64,000 nucleotides of DNA from Campanula takesimana (taxonomy: Eukaryota; Streptophyta; Magnoliopsida; Asterales; Campanulaceae). The stretch covers positions 310,001-374,000 of the forward strand of contig JAOWBW010000006.1 of the NCBI GenBank assembly GCA_026119855.1. Reading direction: 5' to 3'. Shown here piece after piece: positions 45,688 through 56,999 of this stretch; positions within the stretch are counted from its first letter, which is position 1; each line of letters opens with the position of its first letter. The position numbers and the translations under genes were made by a program. The notes under the pieces are model-generated. The model made no database searches, was not told the origin of the DNA, and was given only the letters and a program-made list of their open reading frames with translations.

Positions 45688-46395
45688 TTGCAATACTGTT
45701 TTAAAAGATTTAGTTTAGCAAGTTTAAAGACAATTTAGTTGGAAAGATTCATATATGTTAAAAACTGGGAAAAACTTGTTTTACATTTAAGTTAGTGTAA
45801 AACGTCTTTTTTAAAAAAGACGCAGTGGTATTTTTGTAATAAACGAGAAGTTATTTTAAAGCATGCGGTGGCATTTTTGTAAATAACTGTCGATTATCGT
45901 AAGTGCCAGTGGTAGTGTTAAAAAGTGTCAGCCATCCATGTACACAGGCACTTATTGACTCTTCCACTGACATTTTTGATAAGTACATGTATCAATGTTT
46001 ATGATTGCCAGTGTAATGACTGACACTTTAAATACTAACACTGATACTTTTGAAAAGTGCCAACAACAATGTTTATAAACGCCAGTTCAAATGACTGCCA
46101 CTTTAGAATATATTCACACCGGCATTTACGATGCTTGCCAGTATTTACAAAAATGTCACCGCTTGTTTTTAAATACAAGCGTCAACGTCTTCTTTTGCAA
46201 AAACACGTTTTACGAATTTTAAAGTAAACACGTTTTTCATAAGACCTACTCATATATATTTTCGTAATTCTTTTTTTAAAAATTTAGTTTAGCAAAATGA
46301 TAAAAAATGGTTAAAAAAAACATTTAGGCAGAAAGTTATTTTCAAAAAAAAAAAAAAAAAAAAATTGGGACAAAAATTTATTGATGACATTTATT
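45550..46395. mobile_element. Stowaway-type MITE remnant split by a foldback element
   Basis: The left part (TCTTTTTGTCCCTAAATGAA) and right part (TTAGGCAGAAAGTTATTTTC, TTGGGACAAAAATTTATTGA) match the two halves of the 9787-10044 MITE. Between them lie a (TA)n run (45657-45684) and the foldback element 45757-46249. The stretch just before it (about 45330-45530) ends in another right half of the same family. Confidence 0.6.
45757..46249. mobile_element. Foldback element with AGTGTCAG/TGCCAGTG words
   Basis: TCATATAT on both sides (45749-45756 and 46250-46257) looks like an 8-bp target duplication. The arms are inverted: AAAACTTGTTTTACATTTAA on the left against AAAACGTGTTTACTTTAAAA as right complement, then AAAACGTCTT in both. 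The 493-bp interior is built of short imperfect words AGTGCCAG, AGTGTCAG, TGACACTTT and ACTGACA in both orientations, each about 20-30 bp from the next. A related block lies at about 57000-57590. It may derive from the subterminal repeats of a larger transposon (CACTA type is one candidate). Confidence 0.6.
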
Positions 46396-46872
46396 ACAAC
46401 TCAAGAAAGTTGTTCCATGAAGTCAACACAATTGAGAAATTATGTTGAGGAGTTGGTAGGAAGACGATGCTGTAGAAACTGAAAGCCTCTTTTAAGGAAT
46501 AGTCAAGAAACTCTGCAAATGACGACGGAAGATATGATTGCATCAACCACCCACAAACTTCAAGTTTCTATCTCTCTATATTTTAGATTCATTTTAGAAA
46601 ATTACAAATTGTAATCTTTAGTTAATGTAATTTAAACTATTATATTGGGTAGATAGATTAATTTCCCACTTTCTTAGTTGTCAGGAATAAACTTTAACTA
46701 GTAATGTATTAATTTAATTGTTATTGTGATATTGGTAGATTTTGATTGAGTTTTTTTTTTTTTTAGTTCTTTTTGGTTAAAGCTCAATTTAATTGACAAT
46801 AATTAAAAAAATGAGAATGATGGAAATACCCTAGCATGACTAAGCGTGTGATTATTGGTGTATATTTGTTTA
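46396..46872. other. Gene-free AT-rich stretch
   Basis: Nothing coding or bounded was recognised between the split MITE and the long-TIR element. Confidence 0.4.
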
Positions 46873-47566
46873 GGGTTAATGACAATTTAGGGCTTGAAAT
46901 GTAAGGGGGGTCTTCGGCGGGGGGGCCTGGCGTTTTTTATTCTACACATCAGGGTCTCATATGCGTTTTCCTTGCCAAAATTAAGGGCTTTTTGATGGAA
47001 TTCGTTAGAAATCTTGTTAAATACACATGTGAGCAGCACGTGCTTAACACATCAATTAGTTTGAATTATTATTGACTTTTAAGTGCTTAAATGACATTTT
47101 TAAAAGTGTGGGGAAGGTGGGGAAAAAAAATTTATATCCCTTTCCTCACATCACACGTATTCCCCCTCTCTCCCCTTTCTCTCTCCAGAATCTCTATCAT
47201 GTGCTCACCTCCGCCTCCAACCTTCCCCGGCAGCATCCCTTCTTCTCCGGCGGCGTCCCTTCTTTTCCAGCAGCCCTTCCCTTCCCCTCCCTTAAATTAA
47301 ATTCGATTGGAACCTACCCCCTTAATTTACCCTTCACCCACGCTCGTTTCTCTCTCTCGCCTAACCACATTGCACCCCGTCCATCATCCATGGCGCCTCC
47401 GCACCAATCCGCCGCCTCGCCACCGCATGCGTCCCTTGTTCATCTTTTTACTGTCACTGCAAAGATGGGTTTTTGATTTGCCCCTTTGATGGGTTTGATT
47501 TTCCCTTTCGATGGGTTTTTGATTTTTTTTCTTCAAATCTGCAAAGATGTATTGATGGTGGTCGGA

Positions 47567-47610
<44 letters not shown>

Positions 47611-48473
47611 TGTTTGTGTTCTTTGTGTGGTTGATTTTGAATTGGATAAATGGTGGTTGATGATGGTGGTGGGTTTGTGCTGATAGTGGTGGGTGGGCGT
47701 AGGTGGCAGGTGGTGGATTCTGGTAATGCGATTATAAGAAAGGGGTGGTTGGATAAAGGTTCGCCGGAAAGGGGTTTGGTTGGGTTGGCCGGAGATGTGG
47801 AAGAAGATGGTGGGGGGTTTGGCTATTTGTACATCATGATATTATCCATTTAGTTTGATGTAGAATAATTTTTGTTTATGTTTCAAAAAAATTATAAAAG
47901 CTTCTTTCAAAAAAAAAAAAATGTTTCAAAAATAAATAAATAATAGTAAAAGCTTGACAAGTTAAGTTCTATTTTATTATACATGTAAAAAGGTTAATTA
48001 ATATTTAGAGCATAAAGATATTTTTGCAAAAGGTCATAAATTCAAAATTTAATATTTATATCTGTAATATGTTAAATTTTTTGTATTAAAATATTACGCA
48101 AATACTTGTTATATAACACAAATACTTATGACATGGTTAAATATAAATATTTATTATTTTTAAATAATTATATTGTATATTAAAGAAAATTATAAGTAGT
48201 TTTGTTCAAAAAAATAATATTTAATTTGGAAAGATACTTGGTTTTGTAACCCTTTAAATTTGAGAATTTGCTTTAAACCCCTTAATAGCAAATATCACTT
48301 CAAACTAACTGAGCTGTTAATCATGTGCCGTGCACATGGCCACTTAACAAGATTTCTAATGAATTTCCTCAAAAATCCCCTAATTGGCTAAAAGTTTACA
48401 CATCGAGCCCTGATGTGTAGAATAAAAAACGTCAGACCCCCCCTCATTTCAGGCCCTAAATTGTCATTAACCC
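46873..48473. mobile_element. Long-TIR (Mutator-like) non-autonomous element, copy 3
   Basis: Inverted arms of about 190 bp: GGGTTAATGACAATTTAGGG then CTTGAAATG on the left, GGGTTAATGACAATTTAGGG then CCTGAAATG as right complement. They continue through TTTTTTATTCTACACATCAGGG and TTAGAAATCTTGTTAA. It is 1,601 bp. The interior is CT-rich (47150-47300), then (GT)n at about 47571-47609, then GGTGGTGGG-rich (47640-47720). No transposase was recognised. Frames inside are Pro/Ser-rich by composition only. Confidence 0.83.
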
Positions 48474-48489
48474 ATTTTTTAACGGTATA

Positions 48490-48777
48490 CTTCCTCCGTC
48501 CCAGCACAAGTAGGACTAGAGGAGTGAGCACAATAATTAAGAAAACATAGTGTATGTGTGGTAGATAATAAAGAGAGAGAATGAGTGAGGTAAATTGTAG
48601 TGTTGGTTGAATGAATTGAGTGGTGGAAAATGAAGAGAGAATAAGTAGGGTTAATTGTGGGGTTGGTTGAATATGGATATATCAAACATTTTTATTTTGG
48701 GCAGTTTCAATTATTTTTGGACGGTTTAAAAAGGAAAGAAGTCCTATTTGTGCTGCGCTGGGACGGGACAGAGGGAG
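48490..48777. mobile_element. Stowaway-type MITE
   Basis: Left CTTCCTCCGTCCCAGCACAA, right complement CTCCCTCTGTCCCGTCCCAGC, TA at 48488-48489 and 48778-48779. It is 288 bp; GAGAGAGAATGAGTGAGG and related words fill the interior. Confidence 0.85.
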
Positions 48778-48811
48778 TATATTTGGAACAACTTCAAACA
48801 TGAGGTGTGTA

Positions 48812-49205
48812 CTCCCTCCGTAGTACAGATATATTGGTGCATATGGGATTTTCCCATCCCCTCCCCCCAATTTTTTTTTCCCCAATTGAGATTTTTCTAT
48901 TTCGCTCAAGAAGAAAGATTAATTGAATCATTCAAGCACTATTTTTCTCCGACACGAAAATTAAGGAAAGTATATATATATATATTCAAAATTATTATGA
49001 GTGGGAAAGCAATTGTGAGTATAATGATTTGAGAGTTTTATTCTTAAGTGTGTTAGTATGAAAAGTGAGATATGGTGAATAAAAAAAATTAAAAGTTGAA
49101 CATTTTAGGAAACTGAGACTTATCAATGAGATATTTTTAAAATAATAGTTTAATATTAATTATTTTAAAATGAAAAAAATTAGTGTAAGTTATTTTGGGA
49201 GGGAG
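48812..49205. mobile_element. Stowaway-type MITE, larger
   Basis: TA at 48810-48811 precedes CTCCCTCCGTAGTACAG, and GGGAGGGAG plus TA ends it at 49206-49207. It is 394 bp. Only the outermost bases match well, so the partnership of the two ends is less certain than for the others. Confidence 0.6.
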
Positions 49206-49449
49206 TAATTAAGATATTCCTAAAGTAGAAATTGGGGAGCCAATTCGTATGTTGGACCACCTGTTAACACCAACTAACTAAAGTAAACCCATGTGCCCTT
49301 GTTAATAAATTACTGTAGTATTCACGCGGTGTAATAATTGTTATCCTAAGGTTGACAATCTACCGTTAAACACCAACTTTATTTCGTTGACAAAATCGGG
49401 AGATGGGGACCCAAGGGTTAAGATAGGCATGCCATACTTTGTGTTGTGT

Positions 49450-50052
49450 TAGGGATGACCAAATCGAACCGGAACCGAAAAACTCGGAACTGCCTTGAAT
49501 CTTAACGAAAATCGGAATCGTGTGAACCGGAACTGTTTGTAACACGGGCCGGTTCCGGTTTATCCTCTTTGAAAACCGTGAACCGGCGGTTCCGAACCGC
49601 CTAAACCGAACTGGAACCCATTAATAAACCCTCAAAAACCATCAAAATCGTTAGATTTCTAACGATTTCATCATAATTAACCGTTACTAACATAACGTTG
49701 ACAAGAAAAGTTGCGTTTTGACTGAATTTTTAGCCAAATTTAGTGACTAAAAATAATAAAAATTTGTTAAGTATATAAAAGAAAAGAGGGACGGACGTCT
49801 TTAATTTTTTAAACATTTTTTCTATACCTTTTTGTAAAAAAAATCGGCAATAAAATATTATTATAATTGTTTTTTTCTGTAAAAAAATATTTTTTTTTAA
49901 CAAAAGGAAACTGTGGACCGGCGGTTCTGAACCGTGAACCGGCGGTTCCGAACCATAATCTTAACCGGAAGAGAAATGGTTCGGTTACGGTTCAAGCTTT
50001 TCCGGAACCGGCGGTTCGGAACCGAAACCGGAACCGCGTTTGGTCATCCCTA
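49450..50052. mobile_element. hAT-type element with GGTTCCGGTT words
   Basis: The ends are TAGGGATGACCAAATCG and, complemented, TAGGGATGACCAAACGCGG. Flanking 8-mers TGTTGTGT and CTTTGTGT agree at six of eight positions, fitting an old hAT duplication. The subterminal parts carry many copies of AACCGGAACCG and CGGCGGTTC in both orientations. It is 603 bp and non-coding. Confidence 0.8.
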
Positions 50053-51591
50053 CTTTGTGTGGCTTATGTGTGTTACCTAAAACAGACAATGAGACCCACT
50101 TGTCATTCTCACAACAAAAACTTTCAACCCATTTTCACTCTCATTCTTTCTCCTACTTTACTTTTCATACTCACAACATTTTTTTTTTTTTTAATCTCCG
50201 TGTAAAATCAAACTAAGAACCTTAGTCCGGGACGGAGTGAGTAATATTAATAAGAGTATAATTTGTATACAACAATAAAAAAGCCTTGTAAATAGTAAAA
50301 CGATAAGTCTTTTGAAATAAAATTTAACTCCCAAAACGACATGTATTTTGAAACAGAGAGAGTATTATTGTTGCAAAATAAAAAAAATTGATAATACTTT
50401 CTTATATAATAAGACTTGTTTTCCGTACCCACAACAACAAGTCAACAATTCATTTAATATTTTCTACTTTTCATGACACTTATTCATGTATTAATATTAC
50501 AACTTTTTCTTAATATACACTCGCTACCCATTTTTCTCTCCTACTCTACTTTCCATACTCACAACATATATTTTTTTTAATCTCCGTGCAAAGTCAAACT
50601 AAGAACTTTAAAATGGGACGGAGAGAGTACAATTTAAGCTTAAAATTAGCTAATCAAAATACATGAAGCAACACAGGGCTTGGCGTGATGGTTGGTTTAT
50701 TGCCTTTGCTGATTGTTTACATACCATTTTAAATGTATTAAAAAAGGAACAGCGAAACATTCCTTTAGAGCCATTTACCAAATTGGCGATTGAGATCAGA
50801 CCCGAATTCACCTATTTATGGATCTGAGAGAGTGGTTCCTATAGAACCTATGATTATCGGGTCGCAAGCATCGACACATAATAAGTCATTAAAAAAAAAA
50901 AACACTTACTACGCAACACCCACCTTAACCTTAAAATGGATATAACACACAAACAAACACCGACTGAAAGTTGCATATATGTCCAAGAATATGGCTCCAA
51001 ATCCTGTTTTCAGCCCCCCCACAACAAACTAGTATTCTTCTACACTTGGGTATGCCTTAATATATTTACTCAAGAAAACAACCTATTTGACAAGTCAAAA
51101 ATTTTAAATATAAAACATTGAGGTATAAAGTTACTCTTCATAAATAAAACAGAAATGAACGTCGTTTTTAAGTACAAGTATATTATGCCAAAAAAAAGTA
51201 CAAGCATATGAAATCAAGATCCTTCCTTCCCTTCCCTTCCCTTCTCGAAAGAAAAAAAAAAAAAAACGCTAAATTCCTAATATACATTTGCTGTTTTTCA
51301 GGGCAAGACAGCTTCCCTTCTGAAACACATAAATCTACAGGCAAGATGCATCCCAGACAGTTTCTACCTTCACCCGCATCTGCAACTCCCTCGATATAAA
51401 TAAATATACTCCTTCGACCAAAACTATAAATGTTCTAGTATTATCATACGGATCAATGAATTGTTTTATTTTATTCTCCTTCTCCCTATTCCCTCTCCTC
51501 TTCCTATTTTCTCCGGATGGGAGCACAAAAATATTAAAACAAAAATTCTGTAAGCAAAAAACGGACGTTGTGGGGGTTAAAAAGAATCTTA
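50053..51591. other. Gene-free stretch with MITE scraps
   Basis: Right ends of Stowaway-type MITEs occur near 50225 (TCCGGGACGGAGTGAG), 50365 and 50620 (AATGGGACGGAGAGAG), with the shared word CTACTTTACTTTTCATACTC. 50670-50900 (GGCTTGGCGTGATGGTTGG, ending in an A-run) could be a worn SINE. The last few hundred bases are the likely 3' end region of the LysM gene on the minus strand. Confidence 0.4.
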
Positions 51592-54500
51592 CTAATCAAG
51601 CGCAGCTTTATTCTTTCTACCCGTGATTGGCTTTGGCAATCCATCAAAGATCGGCATTGCTATAGCTGCAGTAGACAAAGCTTGAAGATCCGACTTCAGA
51701 TTCCACTTAGATGTTGACCAAATCGAAGATGAAGAATTTCCGTTATTATTATTATTATCCTTTTCTTGGTCCTGAAAACTTGGTGTACTTGAAGACTTTC
51801 TCACTACACAATAACTATCAGTTGATGAATCACCAAGATTTAACGGGAACGGACTTGGCCAACTTGCATCTGGATCATTGGTCGAGGCGGTTCGACTAGC
51901 AGCAGCCTTGGGGCGTAATGCTAAGCCTTTTCCTGCAACTGCTGAGAATCCACCACTGTTGTTTTCTTCTTTGAGTAGCTTTTCTGGGGTGCGCTTAGTA
52001 AAGTCCGCTTCTGATTTCTGACGCCTTCTTATTAACTTGTCAATCCAGTTAGCAGATTCATCTTCTTCTCTACCTTCTGCTATAACAGAGGTAGTATTGT
52101 CCACATCACCGTTTTCAGACAAGCCATTGGCTAAGCTTTTGGACTTTCTATGGAGACCAAGGGGCGGGTTAGAGGTAGGGGAGGGTTTTCCGAATGGTCC
52201 GTCTTCTAAATAATGGGATCCTTTTTTATGATATACAGCCATTTCACAACCTTCTCCTAGACCATTATGATCCTTTTGTTTTATACCATAATAACCTTGT
52301 AAACTGGTCATAGCAGGCGAAACCCTCTTCTGAGAAGAAGAGGTCAACTTCAATGACTGGAGTGAATCGAACAAATCCGAATGTCTACGTGTGGCTGATG
52401 TCTGCTCCGAGCTGCTGGGTCAAATATATAATAACAAATAATATGATAAGCCAGTTGGTGGTCATTCAAAAATGAGTCAATAAAATTCTTAATCCAGCTC
52501 ATGAAACTGTTCTATTAACTACTTGAAAACGGAAGTCACTGGAACAACTATGCAGCTCCATTCAATTCAGATTCACCATCTTACAAGCTATAATTATGAT
52601 GAAACAAATTATGGTTTTTTATTTCTTAGAGAAAAAGTGAACACATAAATGAACATGCCCAAGAATCACACCCAGTCTAAACTGTTTGTATATCTAGTGA
52701 GAAGACATCATGAGAACATAGAATAAGTAAATGCACGTGAAAACAATGCGACAGTTTAAATTCTTTCAAATCATAATTCCCTTAAATCCTAGTAGCCAAT
52801 ATTTCAGACCATATAAATATTTGTGGATAAAATCTCCCTAAAGTGCTCTCGCCCGCTCCCCTCACCTCAAACTACCTGCCAAACCCCATCTAAATAAGCC
52901 CTGAATATCAGATGCTTGTTTTGGGCATGAAAGTGGGGAAAAGAGGATCTTGATCATCGCACAATAATTGATCATTTCCCTATCATTGATTAGGTCATGT
53001 GGTTCGTGATCAGTTGAGGCCAATTTCCAGACTGTTTTTACACACTATTTTACGCTGTGATCCCGTTATTCATGCGAAGAGCGAACAAGGATATCAAGGT
53101 CCTAATAAAATTGATTACGCCCTAACAAGCGACTAGACTCTAACTCGTGTTCCGTTTGGTTCGGTCATTGCTGATGTGAAAGATTTGCAGCAACCTGACG
53201 TTCCTGATCCATTGAATTAACCCTGGCACACCAGTTCACCTCCCCAAAATCACAACCAAGCCACAATCCAATCTCCATGACTACACCACGACAACCTAAT
53301 GGATCTAGAAAGTCCAACTTTACCTGGTCCAAAAAATCAAGTTCATTCTTTACCAATGTGAATGGTATCACGTCAGCACAAAGACCTATTAAATCACACC
53401 ATTTCATTTTGCAACCCACAAGAATCAACAGACTTACAGAACGTGGAAAGAGTACATACTAGTTACTTGTGAAAATTGCAATGCCCTATCAAAATATGGG
53501 TTCAACCCGAAAGCATCAGTGATACCGAAGAATGAAGTCTAGGGTTCACACTGATTACAATGTTTGAATCTTCTGGTAAGATTTTTTCCCGGTAACGCTG
53601 TTCCATAGATTTCGGGGTTAACTATGACGAATTTATACAAAATTACAGACATGATAAATGTACAAGATGTGGGCTATATGTTTCTCGCAGAAGTATACAT
53701 AGACCATTTAAGTAAACATATCATGACTATGTTGCTTTGATTCTAGGGCCGACAAAAATATCACCCGCAAATAAATTGAGCTTGTTGCATTGAGGCGAAG
53801 AACCATTGAGGTCATATACTACCTAGTCTGTCACGTAACACAGTAACAAAAACATATCCCCATCCCAAACCCTCAGAATCCATGCAACACTCTTTACTCA
53901 AATATTTTAAAGATCATAAATAAAGTTAATGATAGATATTTACTCTATATAAATGATACATGAAGATATTGTGTAAAAGCAACCAGATGCAATTAAGACG
54001 GAAACTAGCGCCCAAAGATAATGCAAGGTAAAACAAACACTCACATGGTTTGAAGATCATCAAATGAATCTAACAGTGAAAACTTACTCTAGCGAACATA
54101 TAAATAATAAATGTATATAGTGTCCAGGCGTTGCCAGGTGTATTTAGACCAGAATATAAAGGCAAGCTGAAGCAGAAGTTAGTTTTAAGCGGCTCACTAG
54201 GTTGCAATAGCACATAACATACCCCCTCCGCAACAAACAAAATAATCCAATGTAACAAGTCAAACCTTTTGAGACTTCAGCTTTGTTTCTCGCGGCTTCT
54301 TGAATCGCACTAAGATTATAGTTTTATAACTAGAAATGGAACTATGTTTTGAGGAAAATCAAAAAGGAAAGAAGCTCCATTTTTCTGGGATGGAGGGAGT
54401 ATAAGTTGGGATGATTTCTTTCCCAGGCTACAACATAAGGACATACCATAAATTCAACATGCAAAAGTTGCAAACGAACGGGGAATATTGCATGAGCAGC

Positions 54501-55215
54501 GACAAAATGGACATGATTTAAGGCAACAGACCAAACTTACTCTTCGTATCTTTTCATTTAATTTATTGATAGAGAAAGTGTGATTCTTCATATTAGGCAA
54601 GCAAAAATAGACAAATCGGTAAAATAAGGCAATAATCTACGCAAAATGAAATGGGCAAAGAAAATATGAATGTCAAATGAAGAAACATATACCCTGGAGT
54701 ATCATTCCCATTTGCTAAAATGGGAGATGGAGGATGCCTTCCCGGAAGAGGTATATGGAGAGACTTGAGAGCAAACATTTGGAGATCGGTCACCAGGCTG
54801 TTCATCTTCTTAACGTCAGCCACCTGAAATTTCAGCCATATTAGCATTTAAATTGATGACATACGAAGAAATCAAAAGTTGTACTTTCTCCATTCCACTG
54901 AAAGATTCTCCAGTGAAAGAACACCATTATATAAGACATAGATATCAACCTTGGGAATAACCACCATATCATACACTGGCGGAGCTACGAGTATTGTAAA
55001 GGGGCATGCCCCCTTTAGTTTTGGAAAACTGCAAATTTTTTCTTTCTGAGTTTGACAAATGTGATATTATTAAAATTATTAATTTTAGAAATTCTCGCCC
55101 CCCCCCTTCCTCTTTATAAAAATTCCTAGTTCCACCACTGATATCATACACACACAGACTCTCTTTCTGACACCTTTTGGTTGCATCTCACTTGTTTCAT
55201 TTCCACATTAGATAA

Positions 55216-55248
<33 letters not shown>

Positions 55249-55857
55249 AAAAAAGAAAACGGATAGCATCCGCATTTTCTATAACTTGGTGAGTGAAACT
55301 CCACTACTATGTGTAAAGTGAAGGCCATAGCATCATCAACAGCACGTAGTTAAGGCATAATATTTTGAATAAAGTCAGCCATCTTTCTCTTTCTCTTTCT
55401 CTTCCCCTTCTCCTACCCACATTGTAATCACGAGCAGGCATTCAATGATTCAACTCAACCGAATAAATATGGAAATATGAACCTCAAAAAGAGTAAATTA
55501 CAGGAATCACACGATCAAATATAACTTACAGAAATTCTTTAAATCAAATAAAAAAGATATTACCTCAACACCATACTTGATTGCAACGCCAGCGAGGGTA
55601 TCAAATTTGGATACGGTGTGCTCAATGTAGCCAACACCACCGACACCCGCTACAGTTACACCAACCACACTGGACCCACTACCACCACCATCACCACCGG
55701 CGGCATAAGACGACAAGGATGCAGACGGCGGTGGAGACGGAGAAATTGGAAAGAAATTCGATGATGAAGATTCCATCATCAACAAAGAAGAAGAAGAAGG
55801 GCGATCTACCGTATAATAGTAATCGCCATTGTTTCGATGCTCCCTCTCCATCTGCAT
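51592..55857 (-). CDS. LysM domain protein, intracellular type
   Basis: Three minus-strand exons, 55857-55564, 54823-54693 and 52414-51592, joined by GT-AG introns, total 1,248 nt and 415 residues. A CAGCAG acceptor means exon 3 may start three bases later. A LysM domain spans about 76-125 (YIEHTVSKFDTLAGVAIKYG, then VEVADVKKMNSLVTDLQMFA, LKSLHIPLPGRH) and is split by intron 1. There is no signal peptide or membrane segment, so it is not a cell-surface chitin receptor. The N-terminus is Ser/Pro/Gly-rich. The long C-terminal part is Ser-rich and basic, with KLIRRRQKSEADF, an Asn run and a conserved-looking end, LSTAAIAMPIFDGLPKPITG. It resembles the uncharacterised Arabidopsis LysM protein At5g23130, from memory. 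No biochemical role is established. Both introns carry MITEs. Confidence 0.93.
52415..54692 (-). other. LysM gene intron 2
   Basis: 2,278 bp between donor GTATAT (CCAGG|GTATAT) and acceptor GACCCAG. It contains the MITE at 54222-54399. The rest has no recognised gene or repeat. Confidence 0.8.
54222..54399. mobile_element. Stowaway-type MITE in LysM gene intron 2
   Basis: TA (54220-54221) then CCCCCTCCGCAACAAAC; right end CTGGGATGGAGGGAG then TA (54400-54401). It is 178 bp with weakly conserved interior. Confidence 0.75.
54824..55563 (-). other. LysM gene intron 1
   Basis: 740 bp, donor GTAATA, acceptor AATTTCAG, falling inside the LysM domain between YGVE and VADVKK. It contains the hAT-type MITE at 54974-55140 and an A-run (55223-55246). 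Confidence 0.85.
54974..55140. mobile_element. Small hAT-type MITE in LysM gene intron 1
   Basis: ATATCATA on both sides (54966-54973 and 55141-55148) is a perfect 8-bp duplication. The ends are CACTGGCGGAGCTACGA and, complemented, CAGTGGTGGAACTAGGA. It is 167 bp. Confidence 0.85.
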
Positions 55858-56110
55858 CCCCTAATTACCATTCAATTCGATCAAACCCTAATCCAATTAG
55901 AACAAAAAAATCCCATCCAATAAACGTATTTGCAGCACAACAATGGAGATCTGAAATTCGAATTTAATGGTGATCAATAAAAATGTTTAGAGCATGAAAA
56001 TAAAATAAAAAATTGGTTAATTCGAAAAACAGAAAACCCTCCACCGTCCTAGATCTGGCGCTGCTATCGTTGATTTCTGTATCTATATCTATCGACTCCG
56101 GAGAAGAGAT
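55858..56110 (-). promoter_or_regulatory. LysM gene leader and proximal promoter
   Basis: Upstream of the start the minus strand holds a plant-like leader (TAATTGGATTAGGGTTTGA at about 55875-55893) and a repeated TAGATATAGATA-type stretch near 56080. No single clear TATA box was chosen. Confidence 0.35.
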
Positions 56111-56239
56111 GGTGCCCGGTTCTTATTTGACGTTTGTTTGTGTGTGTGAAAATAATATAAAGAAAAAGGGGAAACAACATAATGAAGAAAGATGCAATTT
56201 CATGTGGGCCTTGATGCGTAAATTGAGAAAAAAAAAATA

Positions 56240-56510
56240 CTCTCCTCGTTTTATAATACATAACGTTTTAGGAGCAATTTTTTGTTTCAAAATATTTGAC
56301 GTTTTACTATTACCAAAAAATAATTACTCTTGTTTACCTATTATACACTTATTCATTAATTGTGAACTATTTCATGTATAAGCATTTAAATGCCTAGGTA
56401 ATTGGATATTTTTAGGGGCACATATGTCTTTTAATATGTATATTAATTACATTTCTTAATATGTGTGAAGAAATCTAAAACGACATGTATTATGAAACAG
56501 ATGGAAGGAA
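56240..56510. mobile_element. Stowaway-type MITE
   Basis: TA then CTCTCCTCGTTTTATAATAC; the right complement is TTCCTTCCATCTGTTTCATA then ATACATGTCGTTTTAG, with TA at 56511-56512. The shared ATACAT..CGTTTTAG gives long matching ends. It is 271 bp. A related right half occurs near 50330-50365. Confidence 0.78.
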
Positions 56511-56559
56511 TACTTTAGGTTCATCGTACTTTCAATAATTTTCAACTTTTATTGCTTGA

Positions 56560-56780
56560 AAAAATTCTCGTCTTAGACTAAGATTCTTAGTTAGACTTTA
56601 CACGTAAATTAAGAAAAACTAAATATCATGAGTATGAAAAGTAAAATAAGAGAAAATAAGTAGAGAGTTTTTGTTGTGACAGGTGGGTCCTATTGTTTAT
56701 TTTAAGTAATAAAGCAACTAAGAACCTTAGACTGGGACAAACAAAAAAAAAGTAAAAACCATAGTCTGGGACAGAGGAAA
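56560..56780. mobile_element. MITE remnant with doubled right end
   Basis: CTTAGACTAAGATTCTTAGT on the left and CTAAGAACCTTAGACTGGGA on the right are inverted. A second right end, AACCATAGTCTGGGACAGAGG, follows within 35 bp. It is related to the pieces at 50150-50240 and 50470-50630. Confidence 0.55.
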
Positions 56781-56865
56781 CATGAAAAAATTTTAAACGA
56801 AAAAAGTTTCTACGAATAAAACTTTTATTTCTAAAACAATAATTATATTGCTCAAGAAGAGTAAG

Positions 56866-56896
<31 letters not shown>

Positions 56897-56999
56897 GTGA
56901 AATACTATCGTTTATTTCAAAACAATTGTCATCGTTTACAAATTCATATGAAGCCTATTATATATCTATAGTCATATCTATTATTAATTTTTATGAAGT

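Noticed and set aside
47072..47476. Pro/Ser-rich frame of 134 codons as a gene
   Set aside because: It lies inside the long-TIR element, its composition follows a CT-rich tract and no family motif is present.
50670..50900. SINE with Pol III boxes
   Set aside because: GGCGTGATGGTTGG resembles an A box and an A-run follows, but no convincing B box or target duplication was found.
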